From Thelephora terrestris (taxonomy: Eukaryota; Basidiomycota; Agaricomycetes; Thelephorales; Thelephoraceae), in assembly GCA_015956445.1 (NCBI GenBank), contig WIUZ02000007.1:744001-808000 (forward strand): DNA of 64,000 nt. Direction: 5' to 3'. The position numbers and the translations under genes were made by a program. This document shows positions 42,976 through 54,368 of the stretch, one piece after another. Position 1 is the first letter of the stretch. The number at the start of each line of letters is the position of its first letter. Below the pieces are notes generated by a model, which made no database searches, had not been told where the DNA came from, and saw only the letters and a program-made list of their open reading frames with translations.

Positions 42976-43616
42976 TGTTCGTGGATGGAGGAACGTTGCA
43001 GGTCTATGCGTGGCTCTGGCGTGGGTGTTCGTGTCGTCTCGTTGAGCGCAATCGGAATCCTAGGGCTGTCGACGTTCTAGTCTGGGGCGAAGCAAGATAA
43101 AGAAGGAATCTATGGGACGGAAGGGGTGGCTTATAAATGTCGGCGAGACGAGGCTGCGGATACGGCACGCAGTTACCAGGCTGCGGGATGGAGATAAAAA
43201 TGTGTACAAAGGGGGCATCGGAGGCAAGCAACTCACGAGGTCAAACTGCGCTTGCAGGTTGTACTGAGGCTGTGTCAGGAGCAGAGGTTGGTTACAAAGC
43301 AAGGCGGGTTTGCGGTCCCAAACAATGACATGAACCAGGTGACGTCTTCCATTACGCTTCAGGGGATCGGGAGCAAGAGAAAAGCGTGAGAACAAACCGT
43401 TTGATCCCGCATTCCCGAAAAGCTTAAAAATCTATCTCAGACCCGGCTCCTTGGGTTCCTACTGGATGACTTCATAGTGACGATCGTTATGGACTCAAAC
43501 TCCTTAAAACGCACGCTGATGACGCATCCCCTAGTATCGCGAACACCGTCACTAGCCAAACAACCAAATGCAAGTTCCGATTCGCGGCCGGGCGGCTTTC
43601 CTCCTTCAAACCCAAA
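42976..43616. other. Upstream region of the protease gene
   Basis: No gene seen. It must hold the promoter of the protease gene and the 3' end of the chitinase transcript. Confidence 0.45.
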
Positions 43617-45127
43617 TCAATATCCACCTCCCGTTCTAATCGCATCAATCAGGATATCTCGGTAGTCTCCAGCAGATTCCCACATCGCATATCCCCGCAA
43701 ACCGTAGTTCTTGATGAACTCTCCCTTCACACCGAACGACTTCGCATCATCGAACGATACCATGACTTGTGATGTGGCGTTGTACACGTAGGGCTGCTCA
43801 CACACATATTCCGTGTCAGTGCCACTTCTGGTCAGTAGTGGCAATCAACGCAACGCACCGTTTGACTGCATTCATCGTATCGGTAGTGAATACCCTGGAG
43901 GGGCTCTCCCCTCTCATTCAAGAATTTACCCTCCACCAAGCCCCAGAAATTGAAAATATTTGAATAGCCGCTCTGTGCACCGCAAGCATCCACACCGGGC
44001 GCTTCATCGGAGGAATCGCCTCTGGGCTGTTCGGGCTCGAACTGCGGGTAAGCGGCGATGTCACCCTGCTCCGTCAATGCGACAGGCTGGTTCACAAGAA
44101 ACGAGTGTCCGTAAGCAGGAACGCCCAGGACCAACTGGTCCGTCGGGAGGCCAGCTGCTGTCCACGCTTTGATGGCACTCACGGCAGACCCTTGCTGGTA
44201 CCGCGAAGGGGCGCAAGTATCGTTGAGGGGGGCGTCGGGTCCGACGGCTGACGACCAGGAGCCCCAGATGTCGTAATTCATGATGGCGACATGGTTCAGC
44301 AATTTTGCGAATGGTGAGATGTCGGATGGATTGCCATTGGGATCTGGCCAAGGGGTGATCGGGACGGCAGCGGTGAGGATCAGTCCCTTCCCGATAGGAT
44401 GAGCACGGAGTTCACGCAGAAAAGAGAGGAAATTTGGGGTATCTCGGTTTGAGATTGTGTTGCATCCGATGCCTTGAAGGTTTGGATATTCCCAGCTGAT
44501 TGATGAAGGGTAAACGTCCTACCTTCCACCAATGAACGAATGGAGAACTCACTCAAAGTCGATGCCATCTAGATTGTGCTCCTTAGCAAAGTTAGTGATG
44601 GTCCGTACGAACGCGGTCCTATTGGCCGGACTGCCGACAGCTGTGGAGAAGAAGCGGGATCCCGTCCACTTCACATAAAATGTCGTTTAATAGCCGGCCA
44701 AAACACCATTGCACTTGGTAACTCACGCCTCCGACCGAAACGAGTGCTTTTACGTTGTGACTCTTCGCAGTGGAGACGAATTTGTCCACAAGGTCTCCTT
44801 CGCCGGAGATAGATAACTCATTCACCGAGGGTGTTGTTTCGCTTGACGATCAAGGTGGTTGAACTCCAAGACTCGAGAGGGAAACGGGTTGAACACTCAC
44901 GCGAACGCATAAGTTATATGGGTATACTTCTCCCAGCTGATCTTGTCCAGCGGCAGACGATCAACGTTCCAGCTCGCCCACCAACCGGCTGCGACCTTGC
45001 CATTCTTGCCAGTGGGGCCCAGCTTGAACTCGAGATCGACATTGGTCGGGAGCCCAAGATCAGCCGCACCCCTGGTCACATCAAGAAACGACAAGGCCAC
45101 CGCGCAAAAGGCAGCGAGGTTGATCAT
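43617..45127 (-). CDS. GH18 chitinase
   Basis: Secreted glycoside hydrolase family 18 enzyme, cleaving chitin in cell-wall turnover or nutrition. Start at 45127 with signal peptide MINLAAFCAVALSFLDVTRG. Then GWWASWNVDRLPLDKISWEK (first strand), TAKSHNVKALVSVGG (SxGG strand), and the catalytic signature. This is split by an intron after HNLDGIDF: joining GA to the next exon gives DGIDFDWEYP, with the proton-donor Glu intact. Later LLNHVAIMNYDIWG and GYAMWESAGDY give the usual substrate-binding Tyr and Trp. It ends IRTGGGY at 43617. No chitin-binding module or membrane anchor. About four or five exons, roughly 400 residues. It looks intact. Confidence 0.9.
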
Positions 45128-45510
45128 GGTCGCAGAACGAAAGGGACAGGGAAGTCGAACGCGCCGAACACCACCACCTTTTATTCAACACGGTGATGAC
45201 AACACGTGCGTGCGGGGAAGAGTGTCATTGTTGAACTTGTCCAAACGTTCGGATCTTCAGATCTGGAAGCAGAATTCGAAGAATGCAGAACCCATTCGCG
45301 GCTTCACACGAAGGCCTGAACCCTCCATCCATGATGTGTGAACCGGGGTTCCGATGGTAGAATATCCTGATCACGAGCACGGTCTGAGTCCGAGTACATA
45401 CGACGTTGTGATCTTCTTGCCAGGTATTCAAAAACATCGCCTCTCGTCGGCTTAATAAGCAGCGCAAAATTACCCTGATGTAGCTCCTATCAACCGTGGA
45501 ATGGGGGGTG
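45128..45510. other. Chitinase upstream region with a repeat fragment
   Basis: Mostly promoter sequence. Positions 45434-45480 (ATCGCCTCTCGTCGGCTTAA and on to ATTACCCTGA) match 50243-50287, which is joined there to the repeat also found at 46650-46880. The MITE-like element at 45511-46534 separates these two blocks here. Confidence 0.5.
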
Positions 45511-46534
45511 CATCAGCAAAACCGATCGGCCGCTGTGAGGCGCTGTGAGTGCTGTGACGGCCGATCCTCACAGCTTCATGGCACCCCTCCACAGAACCCG
45601 TCACAGCAACACAGCGCTTGTTCACAGTGCTAGAATTCGAGCAACTATTACATTTCTGTCACACTGTGCTTGAAATAATTGGATCCACCGGATTTCAGTT
45701 GGGGTTGGAAAATGATTATATTGCTTTAAGATATATGTTTTGGGTGTACAGAACAGAAGTACCGAGCATAAGAATATGGAAACATTAGTAGAATGGGGTG
45801 TTGGTACGTGGTTCAGATGACAGGTACTACCCTAGCTTGGTTCTGTGTGAGGAGAGGTAGGTGAGAACATGAGAGATGGCAACCAGTGAATGTTGGTTAG
45901 CCAAAAATAAGTGTTGAGAATTCTCCCGTGGAAAGGGATGACGCGAGGTCGATGTACCGCAGACGCAAGCACAGGGTGGGTTGACCGGGGGTGGGGGCGG
46001 CAATCCGTGTGCGCGGTTGATGGAGGGACGGGTTGTATATATTGAACGTTGGGTGTTGGCATTAGGGGAGCAAGAAAGTTGCCTGCTATTTATGATAAAT
46101 AAATGCGGCAGATCAATGAAGGAAATACTCGCACCAAATCTTGCCCAAATGCCGTGGCCCTGCAGTGCGAGGGTGAAGGCCGTTCGCGGTGGTGAGTCAT
46201 GAACGACATGTCCTCACAATCTGTCTTCATCGAGAGAGGAGGGGGACGCAAAGGACTTGTGCGCAGCCCCGGAGAAAGTTGTGAGCAGGGCTGGGGCTGA
46301 TGCGGGGGAGGAAAAGTGGTGGGAATAAGGGACTTAGCAAAGACGGAACGAAAAGAGTTCTCAAGTCAAAATTCTCACGGGCCGGTAATTTCCGACCTGC
46401 CTGTCAAGCAGACGCACAGCAGGCCAGCCTGGGCCAGCACCCCAGATGCCCAGCGGATGCCCACAGCGCGACAACAATCAAACAAAATTAAACGCCCGCC
46501 TCAGCACCACAGCAGCCGATCGGTTTTGCTGATG
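45511..46534. mobile_element. MITE-like inverted-repeat element (1,024 bp)
   Basis: The two ends are inverted repeats: 24 of 25 bases match between 45511-45535 (CATCAGCAAAACCGATCGGC...) and the complement of 46510-46534. Close inside both ends are clusters of CTGTGA/TCACAG and CACAGC, as in subterminal repeats of cut-and-paste transposons. No transposase frame is present. The target duplication is unclear (GTG on the left, GTC on the right), so the superfamily is open. It lies inside a repeated block seen uninterrupted at 50243-50520. Confidence 0.7.
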
Positions 46535-46649
46535 GTCTTGAGATTGCACCAGTACCTCCAAGTATAAAATGCTTAACCTGTCGATCGAGGGGCACGTCTT
46601 GAGCTGGTTGGGACTCTGACTGAACGTCTCTCACGATTTCTTTCAGCTG

Positions 46650-46880
46650 CATCCTCTTCGTTTCTGCCACTACAGAACGTTTCCATTTTACAGTCATGTA
46701 CAGATTATGTATTCGAGAATACGGAAGGAGGTGAATGTTCGGTCGTAAACTTCGTTCGGCGATTTTCAATCTGCATCTGTGTGGAGATGAACCTTCCTCT
46801 TGTTGGGAAAACTCATGACGGCTGTCTCAGCTAAAATACTGAATCGTCGTCAGGTCGCTCTACACCAGCTCTTAACTATA
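46650..46880 (+). repeat. Direct repeat downstream of NLR-3
   Basis: Similar to 50300-50510 in the same orientation: TTTCTGCC-CTACA, TTCGAGAATACGGA-GGAG, GACGGCTGTCTC, and GTCGTCA-GTCGCTCTA-ACCA are shared with substitutions and small gaps. The two copies bracket NLR-3 at its 3' and 5' sides. Each copy has a minus-strand frame with a similar peptide (PYSRIHN/PYSRTHD), so it may be an old coding or 3' UTR block. Confidence 0.6.
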
Positions 46881-46885
46881 CATAC

Positions 46886-49800
46886 CTAGGGATTCATCCC
46901 CCAAAAAACTAGAGCAATTGCTCCGAGTCCATACAAAATCCATAGCCACAATTGGTGGCCCACGGGCACAGCTGCGGTACAAGCCATGATTATCGGGCGG
47001 CGATCTTGGGTGTGAGATAGAGTTAGTGGGGATTGGAGCACCGTGGTCGGCAAACTCACCACCGAGATCTGATTCGCTTGAAATAGACCAATTTTCCATC
47101 GCTTGTTCAATTTTTTGGAGGAGTTTTCTGCAGTCCCGTGCATCCCCCATTGCCCCGAGTTTTTCATAGATCTCGACCCCGCTCAAAGCCTCAGCTCTTG
47201 CTTCTTCTAGCATGTACTCCCGATACCAAATCCGAGCCTGCATCTCCATCGCGCGGCCCAGGTTGTATCGGTCGTTGACCGTGTGTAACTTGGCTTGTTC
47301 AATGTGGGTGTTTGCGCTTGAGAAGTTGTGTCTGGTGCGAAATAGCTGGGCCAGGGCATAATGAATAGAAAATAGTTCGCCTCGCCAGCTGAAAGGGGTC
47401 GCGATTCTGAGCGCCGTCTGGAGATGGTCAATGGCCTCCTGGTCCTGTCCTTTGGAATCATATATCACGCCAAGGACGCGATGAGATCTGCAGAGTAGAT
47501 GATCTTGGCCTTGCTCTGGGAGGAAATCGATTGGTTGCAACGCGATATTCTCTGCAGCCTCGGGTTGACCATCATAAAAAAACAAGAAAGCGAGGTTATG
47601 CAGACACCTTGCTCGTCCCACCGTGTCGCCGAGTCGTTCGAAAATTTCCAAACCTTCTTCCGCGTGCTCTATCCCTTCTTCGTGTAGCCCTAGCATCAGA
47701 TTGACACCAGACAAGGCCCTTAACACTTGAGCCACCCGAGAGTCACTCCCCCCCTCCCTCTCTAGTGTTAGGGCATGGGTGAGAAGTCCTTTTTGTTCTG
47801 CGTAATTTCCAACCGACCCGGACAGCTGTGAGAGCCCGAATAAGCATCCTGGCTTCGAGGGGTGGTCATCGGGGAGGCCTTCGATCTTCAAACTCAACAA
47901 AGTTTGTCGTGGTTTGTGCCAATAGAGGTGGTCCATGAACTTCATACAAGGATCCCAGGCGTCGAATGTGTTTGTGTTGATTGAGACGAAAACATCGAGG
48001 AGGTGCTCGACGTTTCCATCCTCTGACCTGATCCACTCTGCCTCTCCAAACCCGGGTTGGCCAGGATAAAGGTCGATCGACAGCCAGGCAAAGTAACAAT
48101 CCTTGGCCTCACAGAGGAGTGGGGATGATTTGGGGTCTTGGGGACAGAGATAGTCTCGAATTGGTGCTAACATCGTGACGAAGCCGTTGCTTCTGTGTGT
48201 TAAAGAAAGAACACAGAACTTGTCGAAGATGTTCTTCGTGTCAGGGATGGCGGGAAAAAACCGCTCGAAGTTTTTCTCGTCTATGCCCTGTGGGAAGAAG
48301 GCGACTACACCGAGGAGGTCACGGGCGTTTGGTCCAAGCTTGCAGAACGTGGGCGAGGCAAGCGATAATTCGATGGTTGCTGCCAGGCTCTCGTTGTGAT
48401 CCGTCCGAAGCACTTGCACGTGGCGTTCGTTCCACTCCTCGGCCAGTCGACTACAGTCCCACTTGTTGTCAGAGGCAGTGGTGGCGAGCAGAGTAATCGA
48501 AAGGGCATGAAAGTCCAAGCGCCGGAGAAGGTCGACGACGACTCCAGACCGCTCACCATCCCCGTAGATGCTGTAGAAGACGTCACATGCAGCCTCTATC
48601 GTTAACGTGGGGATTTCCAGTCGCTTGCAAGGTTGGGGGATGGTGGAGATGCGGGAGGTGATGCATAGGAAAATGTTGGTGGTGTTACTCAACTCCTTCA
48701 CCATGGAGTAGATCTCCTGGGCGTCAGTTCCCTGAGGATCGAGGATAGACTCGGCGTTGTCGAGGATTATGAACAAATCCTTGGAGGAAAGGAGGGGTCG
48801 TAAGGGTGCCAGATCCTCAGGGTTTTCGACCCCGGCACCGATGACTTTGGAGAGGCGGGCGAGGAAATTAGCGCGCGAAGCAGGGAACTGATCGCAGGGA
48901 ACGAATCGTCGGTTATCTCCAAACCGTTTCTTCACGAGATCGTGGTGGAGGACAGCCAGGGCGATTGATGTTTTCCCGATCCCCCCTGCGCCGATGAGAG
49001 CGATGGAATCAAGGTTTTCGGCACGACCAACAATATCCTCAACCAGCCCATCGCGTCCGAAAAAGGCCTTCAGCGCCGGGGGAGGCAATTCTCCGGAAGA
49101 GACGCTATGAAAACATAAGTCTATGGACCCCATCGTATTCGTCATTACTGACCTGACCTGGATCTACATGATGGTCAGCATTCTTTTGTCGGTGGGGAGG
49201 AAGGCGCACTGACCGAGCGGTATTGACCAGGAGCGCCTCCATGGATTACCTCCTGATAGATACCCGCAACCATCACGTGGGTATTTATTGCCAGCTGGGT
49301 CTGAAAGGACAGTGTTAGCGAATGTCAAGTAGAACTGATTAGCCGCACGTTGAACACGCGAAGGACCCTATCGAGGTCTTGCCTCCAGGCGGCGATTACA
49401 TCCTTGTCGTCCTTCGCATTTATGAATCTGAGAATCCATTTTTGTTTGCCCTTCTCGTCGACCTTCTCGCGGATCTCGGCTATAGTCCTGTGGTTGAGAC
49501 TTTGGTGAGCGGACCACTCAGCGAACATATCGCCAGTTTCACCTACGTTGTAAGCTGCTCGATGGCCTCACGCACGGATTCGCTGAATTCGTCTGGTCTT
49601 TTCCCATTCAACCCCCGGTTGAGGGCTTTACACACATTGGCGCAGGTCAATCCGAGATCGAGAAAGTCCTGTTTGTTGCCCATGGTGTCCTGGATAGACG
49701 TGAATTGGAGGCTCTTCGCTGAAGACAGAAGGGAACTTACTCTGATGATGGTCAGAAGGGCACAAGCAGAACCCAATGCGATTTGGGCTGGTGCAATACC

Positions 49801-49905
49801 ACAGGCATCCTTCGCAACGCTTAGGAGTTGGATGGCCACACCCAACCCCGCGAGAACGTCATCGCGCCTTTTCAACCGCTGAGACTTTGAGACCACAGAC
49901 GACAT
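46886..49905 (-). CDS. NB-ARC-TPR STAND receptor with MLKL-like N-terminus and membrane tail, NLR-3
   Basis: Start at 49905 (MSSVVSKSQRLKRRDDVLAG). Exon 1 ends near 49741, exon 2 is about 49691-49546, and further short exons lead to the large exon beginning near 49111. The N-terminal helices (GVAIQLLSVAKDACGIAPAQ, IREKVDEKGKQKWILRFINA) resemble the MLKL/RPW8-like four-helix domain of cell-death proteins. NB-ARC: FFGRDGLVEDIVGR, P-loop GAGGIGKTS, Walker B LFIILDNAES, CITSR. Then about 300 residues of TPR helices (RARCLHNLAFLFFYDGQPEA). Splicing a GT-AG intron at 47059-46972 changes the C-terminus to HQLWLWILYGLGAIALVFWG, a single membrane span, ending at 46886. Without splicing the frame ends at 46872 with a polar tail. 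Confidence 0.85.
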
Positions 49906-50765
49906 TTCGTGGCAGATGGGAGAAAAGTGTGCAACACGAAAGCTCTGGGGAGGAAACTTTGATGGGGATGGGCGGTCGTTCTGCCTCGTGTGGCAGGCAT
50001 GGCCTTTCGGCGAAGGCCATCTTCGCCCAAACTCCTCATTTTCGCTATAAGGAAAATTTAGTCTGGTTTTCGACCAACGTTTGGACAGTTTCGGATAGTC
50101 TGTGATTTGTAATTACCTCCGCCAATTCCGGTTCGATCAAACCTGAAAGTATTCGACTTGCCGGTCGATGTGGGTTCGGAGTTCGGGATCGCTTCGACCC
50201 GCTGCCGAGACCACAGTCTTCTGGCCGGAAATCCAAAAATTATCGCCTCTCGTCGGCTTGATGACCAGCGGCAGAATTACCCTGAGGTGGTGCTCTCTCT
50301 TCCTTTCTGCCGCTACATGACGTTTCAGAGTAATGGACTGATCATGTGTTCGAGAATACGGAGGGAGTCGGATATTTGAGTGTCTGGTTGTCAGCCTCAA
50401 TGCATCCGTCGAGAAACGAATTTTCCTCCATTGTTGGAAGACTAATGGTCGAGGTCGACGAGACGGCTGTCTCGGTTAACATCTCGAATTGTCGTCAAGT
50501 CGCTCTAGACCAACTGTAAACTACTTACTACCGAAACCTCAGAAACACGTTTATCGCCTTGAACAGGTTGAAGAATCGTTGCGGCGTCATCAATTTCACC
50601 GGTGGGCTTTTCCTGATGTTTACTATTGCCCAGTGAGGGTTTACTTTCGCTTTTCCACCTGGAATATCAGTCTAATCGAGCAGGAGCAGCAGTACCCTTA
50701 CGTAATTACCCGCTGTTGAGGTTTTTACCGTATTCGGTAATTGCACTGGACGGCAAGCTGCAGCC
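49906..50765. other. Spacer between NLR-3 and PAF1, with repeat block
   Basis: Divergent spacer. It contains 50243-50520, the second copy of the repeat found downstream of NLR-3. No other gene is supportable; a minus-strand frame at 50137-50400 lies within the repeat. Confidence 0.5.
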
Positions 50766-52378
50766 ATGGCCTCGAAGAAAAGGTGAATGTTCCCAACATA
50801 CGAGGGCTGGTCTGATGACTTAGCACTTGCATTTCGCAGCAAAATCGATCTTTTGGTTCGGGTTCGCTACTCAAACCCATTACCTGCCCCACCATGTCCC
50901 CCAAAACTCCTGGACATCCCAACGAACCCCATGAGATACGCCCGACCAGAGTTCCTCGAGACTCTGGCAAATGACACGCCCCTACCTATGATTGTTGACG
51001 CAGAGTGTGGCATGCCGTTAGATTTGGGCCTGTGGGAATGCTTGTGGACAGACGATGGAGACGATTCAGGTAAGTATCATAACCCGTTCAATCCAGGATA
51101 GGGCCTGTGTTGCATCAGATTCTGGGCACAGGACCGCGTCTGATTGCTTTTTCACGATAGCACTAAATCCAGACCCGAAGAACCTACCGAAACTGGACCC
51201 CAAAGACCAATTTCTGCTAGGAGATTCGACCGGGTCGTCATTGTTCGTCAGTACCTCAGCGCCTGGCTCAAGCACACCACACGCGGTCCCTACCGTTACG
51301 TGGCTACGAAAAACGGAGTACATCACAAGTCGAGAAGGGAACACCCGACCTAGTTCGAGCCAAGACCAGTACGTGCCAACTACCATCCTCCAGGATTCGG
51401 ATTGCAACGAACCTCTCCCGTGCACACAGGAAGAACTTGGCAGAAACTTCCGTCGATATTTCGAGATCAGCTCAAATACGCGATATCGAGGCCTCGTTCG
51501 AAGCCTGTGCTACAACTTTCGATTTGAGCTCGCTCAAACATCCGAACAAACCCAACATCACTGCTGTCAGCTCGTATGAGATTTTCCCGAACGTCGAAAT
51601 TTGGGCAAACACGTACGACTTGTTCAAGTTCTCGGAGCGACCAGGAGAGAGACCCCCAGACGTGCGCATTTCCGAAGTTGACCCGTAACACAACTCCGGA
51701 TCAAACCTGACACGACTCCCCTTTTTAGGTTGAGGATCCCCGGCTGGACTGTGCGATTATGCGACCTATGGAGTCGGATGGCGATCACTTCTTGTCGTAT
51801 TACTTGACCCAGAAGGATGAAGATGTCGTCCAGTTCAAACAGAATCGCGTGGAGCACATGCAACAGAGTCTCGCAGAGAACTTTGACGACGACGAGGTCG
51901 AAAAACCGGTCAGTTTCCAAGACCTCCCAACATAGAGATTTTTGACCGTATTGGTGCAGGTAACGCCCTTCCTCTTCGTTCGCGACTACGAAACTGTGAA
52001 AGTCGAACAAGAGGTTCCGAACGAGTTCCTGCTTCTGTTTGACGATGATTCACAACCGCCGACGGCCAACTACAAGAACATCGAAAGGAAGATTATTCTT
52101 AAAAAGAAACGTGTGAATGTGAGTCCAGGATTTCCCTGTTACTCGGTAAAGTTTGGACCAACAGTTCGTTCTCTCCACAGCCTCAGGAGACATACGACAA
52201 GTGGGATGTGATCAATGTTACACATGTTGGAATGAACAAAGAGGAGGTCGCAGAGGCACTAGCTGAGGTCAAGGACCCGATGTACTTCCTCGGAAGGGCC
52301 GAGCTCGATGCAGAAGGGGAAGTAGTCGATGACACCCAAATGGAACTCATGGAAACGACCGTCCCAATCATCGCTTAA
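50766..52378 (+). CDS. PAF1: RNA polymerase II-associated factor Paf1
   Basis: Core subunit of the Paf1 complex, which couples Pol II elongation to histone H2B ubiquitination and H3 methylation. Exon 1 is 50766-50782 (MASKKS), exon 2 50840-51069, exon 3 from 51161, then more short-intron exons to the stop at 52376-52378. Family signatures: DLLVRVRYSNPLPAPPCPPK, YARPEFLETLAN, PLPMIVDAECGMPLDLGLWE, LNPDPKNLPKLDPKDQFLL, VTWLRKTEYI, RDIEASFEACATTFDL and YEIFPNVEIWANTYDLFKF. It ends with acidic VDDTQMELMETTVPIIA. Complete. Confidence 0.9.
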
Positions 52379-52691
52379 TCTTCGAGCTTCAAACCACCAC
52401 AGTCTCTTCTTGCTTTTCATTCCTTGCTTGCTTTCGATTGCACTCTCTCGTACATACATTTCAGCCCACGCCATTCACGTCTCGGACTCGGGTTGTGACC
52501 GTGTTCCATGTCACATACATGTTTGTGTTTGTTTTGAGATGGACATCGGTTGAACTTTTGAACTTTACTTCGCGGGATGACACGTCGGTCTCATATGAGC
52601 GCCTAGTTACATACCTCTTCTCCGCTTGTCCCACTCACCCTCTTCCTCCCACGTCCTCCTGTTCTCTTCTGGAAAACCGCCGTCAGAAAAT

Positions 52692-54059
52692 ATGGGAGCC
52701 GCTCTCAGCCTCTTGTCTTCAGGAACTGTGCTCACCGTCCTCGTCTTCTCCGTTGGGTTCGCGTACCTGTTCCACTCAGGTCAAGTCCGCGAACCCTCTC
52801 GAGACTCGATACTCGCCTTGCCAAAAGAAAAGTCAAAACACTCGAGCTCCTTGAAGAAGAAATCAAAGAAGAAGCAAGAGGTGACCAAGGAGGTCGAAAC
52901 GAGCGCTGTGGAGGAGGCGGATATGAAGGTGCCTGGATCGGAACCTTCCACCTCGTCTGCGGTCACGTCTAAATCGGATGAACGGAAACCGGCCGTTGTG
53001 TCGTTCCTGACTACCGTCCCTGGGGGCTTTGGTGGGGATACGACTTCGGCCGTTGAGCAGGATACGGATGCTGGTTCTGTGAAGCCGAAGAAGAAAAAGA
53101 AGAAGGGGAAGAGTAAGAAGGCCGTGGCGGAGGGAGACGGTTCGAGTGGTCAGGTTGAAGAGAAATCCGACGCGGCCGGTCCTGCGGAATCCTCATCCCT
53201 CGGTCGTTCGGCGAGTGGCAAGAAGCGGCCACACTTGGGTGAAGCGGGTTTAGAGGATCCGGAGGCGTGGACGAGAGTCGAGTCTAGGCGGAAACTGAAA
53301 TCCCAACCCTCGGATTCGAAAGGGGGTCCGCAGGATGCGGTGAGCGACGCAGGAATCACGACCTCGGTCACTGGCAATTCTTCCCCACCCACGGATGATG
53401 AAGCGGGTCCCATAGCCCAGCCCGAATCCTCCTCTGGTTCGAAGGAGAACCGGAAGACGCTTGCGGAGAAGTTGATTCCGAAACCTAGGAAGACGGGTGT
53501 CGAAGAGTGAGTTTATACTTTTGATTCATACCGCCGTTGATTGAATTGTTGGATCTGACCGGGCTTCTTAGTATGCTTGAAGAACCGGACCAGCCGTCGG
53601 TCGCACGTGTTATGCGTGTTCAGCCGAATTCCGGGGAGAAACCCGCACCAGGGTTCACGTGGGCGGACTATGAGGATGTTCACGCAGCTGCTGCTGAAGA
53701 TGCGGATGGAGAAGATGACGGAGGCTGGGGTGTGGTGAAGAGTCGAACTCGAACCAGTACGTTTCTCTCCTTTACTTTTGTTTCACTCGTTGACGTGTCT
53801 CTCAATAGAGCCTGAACGACCACCACAAACGGACTCACAACCCCAGAGTGGGTCGGAGATGACCAAGAAACAACGGCAAAATGCTGCAAAACGTGAGGCC
53901 CAGAAGGCTGCTAAGGCCGAAGCTGAAGCACAACGGCAAGTTAACCTAGCGAAGCATAAGCGGGAGTTGGAGAAGACAAGGATCGCCGAGCAGTATTCGA
54001 AGAAAGGTGGAGGATCTTCGGCTTCTGTCGACAACAAGGGTCACTTGGTGTGGGACTAA
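52692..54059 (+). CDS. Membrane-anchored Lys/Glu-rich protein of unknown function
   Basis: Three exons: 52692-53506, 53572-53756 and 53809-54059, about 416 residues. Starts MGAALSLLSSGTVLTVLVFS; residues 7-27 form one membrane span, so the protein is probably a type III or signal-anchor protein with its bulk in the cytosol. Then Lys-rich runs (LKKKSKKK, KPKKKKKKGKSKK) and a Ser/Pro acidic middle follow. A conserved C-terminal part is GFTWADYEDVHAAA ... GGWGVVKSRTRT and a charged helix (KKQRQNAAKREAQKAAKAEA) ending DNKGHLVWD. I recognise the general shape from other fungal genomes but no function. An ER or ribosome-contact role is only a guess from the TM plus basic repeats. Confidence 0.75.
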
Positions 54060-54368
54060 ACAGCCGACCCTTTTCATGGGGGCTTTTTAGCAGTGCAAAA
54101 CCACTTTTGAAAAGATATCGATAGACAATCCTAATTTTATACCAAGACTTGGAGAATCTTACTACTTTCGAGAGAATGATCAATCGTGGGAAAGTAATGA
54201 TGAAGGGGAATGTCGGCGCTTGGAACATCTCATCCCCCGTTCCGGTGCTCAAGCGCTCAAAACGACTCCGGACTTCTCTACAGCACCCTGGTCTGGTACC
54301 GTTACGCCTCATCGGAATTGGGTTTCATCTTCCTCATACATTTTGCTGCTAGCATTACGATCACGGCC

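Noticed and set aside
45530-45640. Cluster of CTGTGA/TCACAG repeats as a CRISPR-like or regulatory array
   Set aside because: Spacing is irregular and the cluster lies just inside the terminal inverted repeat of the 45511-46534 element, so it is best read as subterminal repeats.
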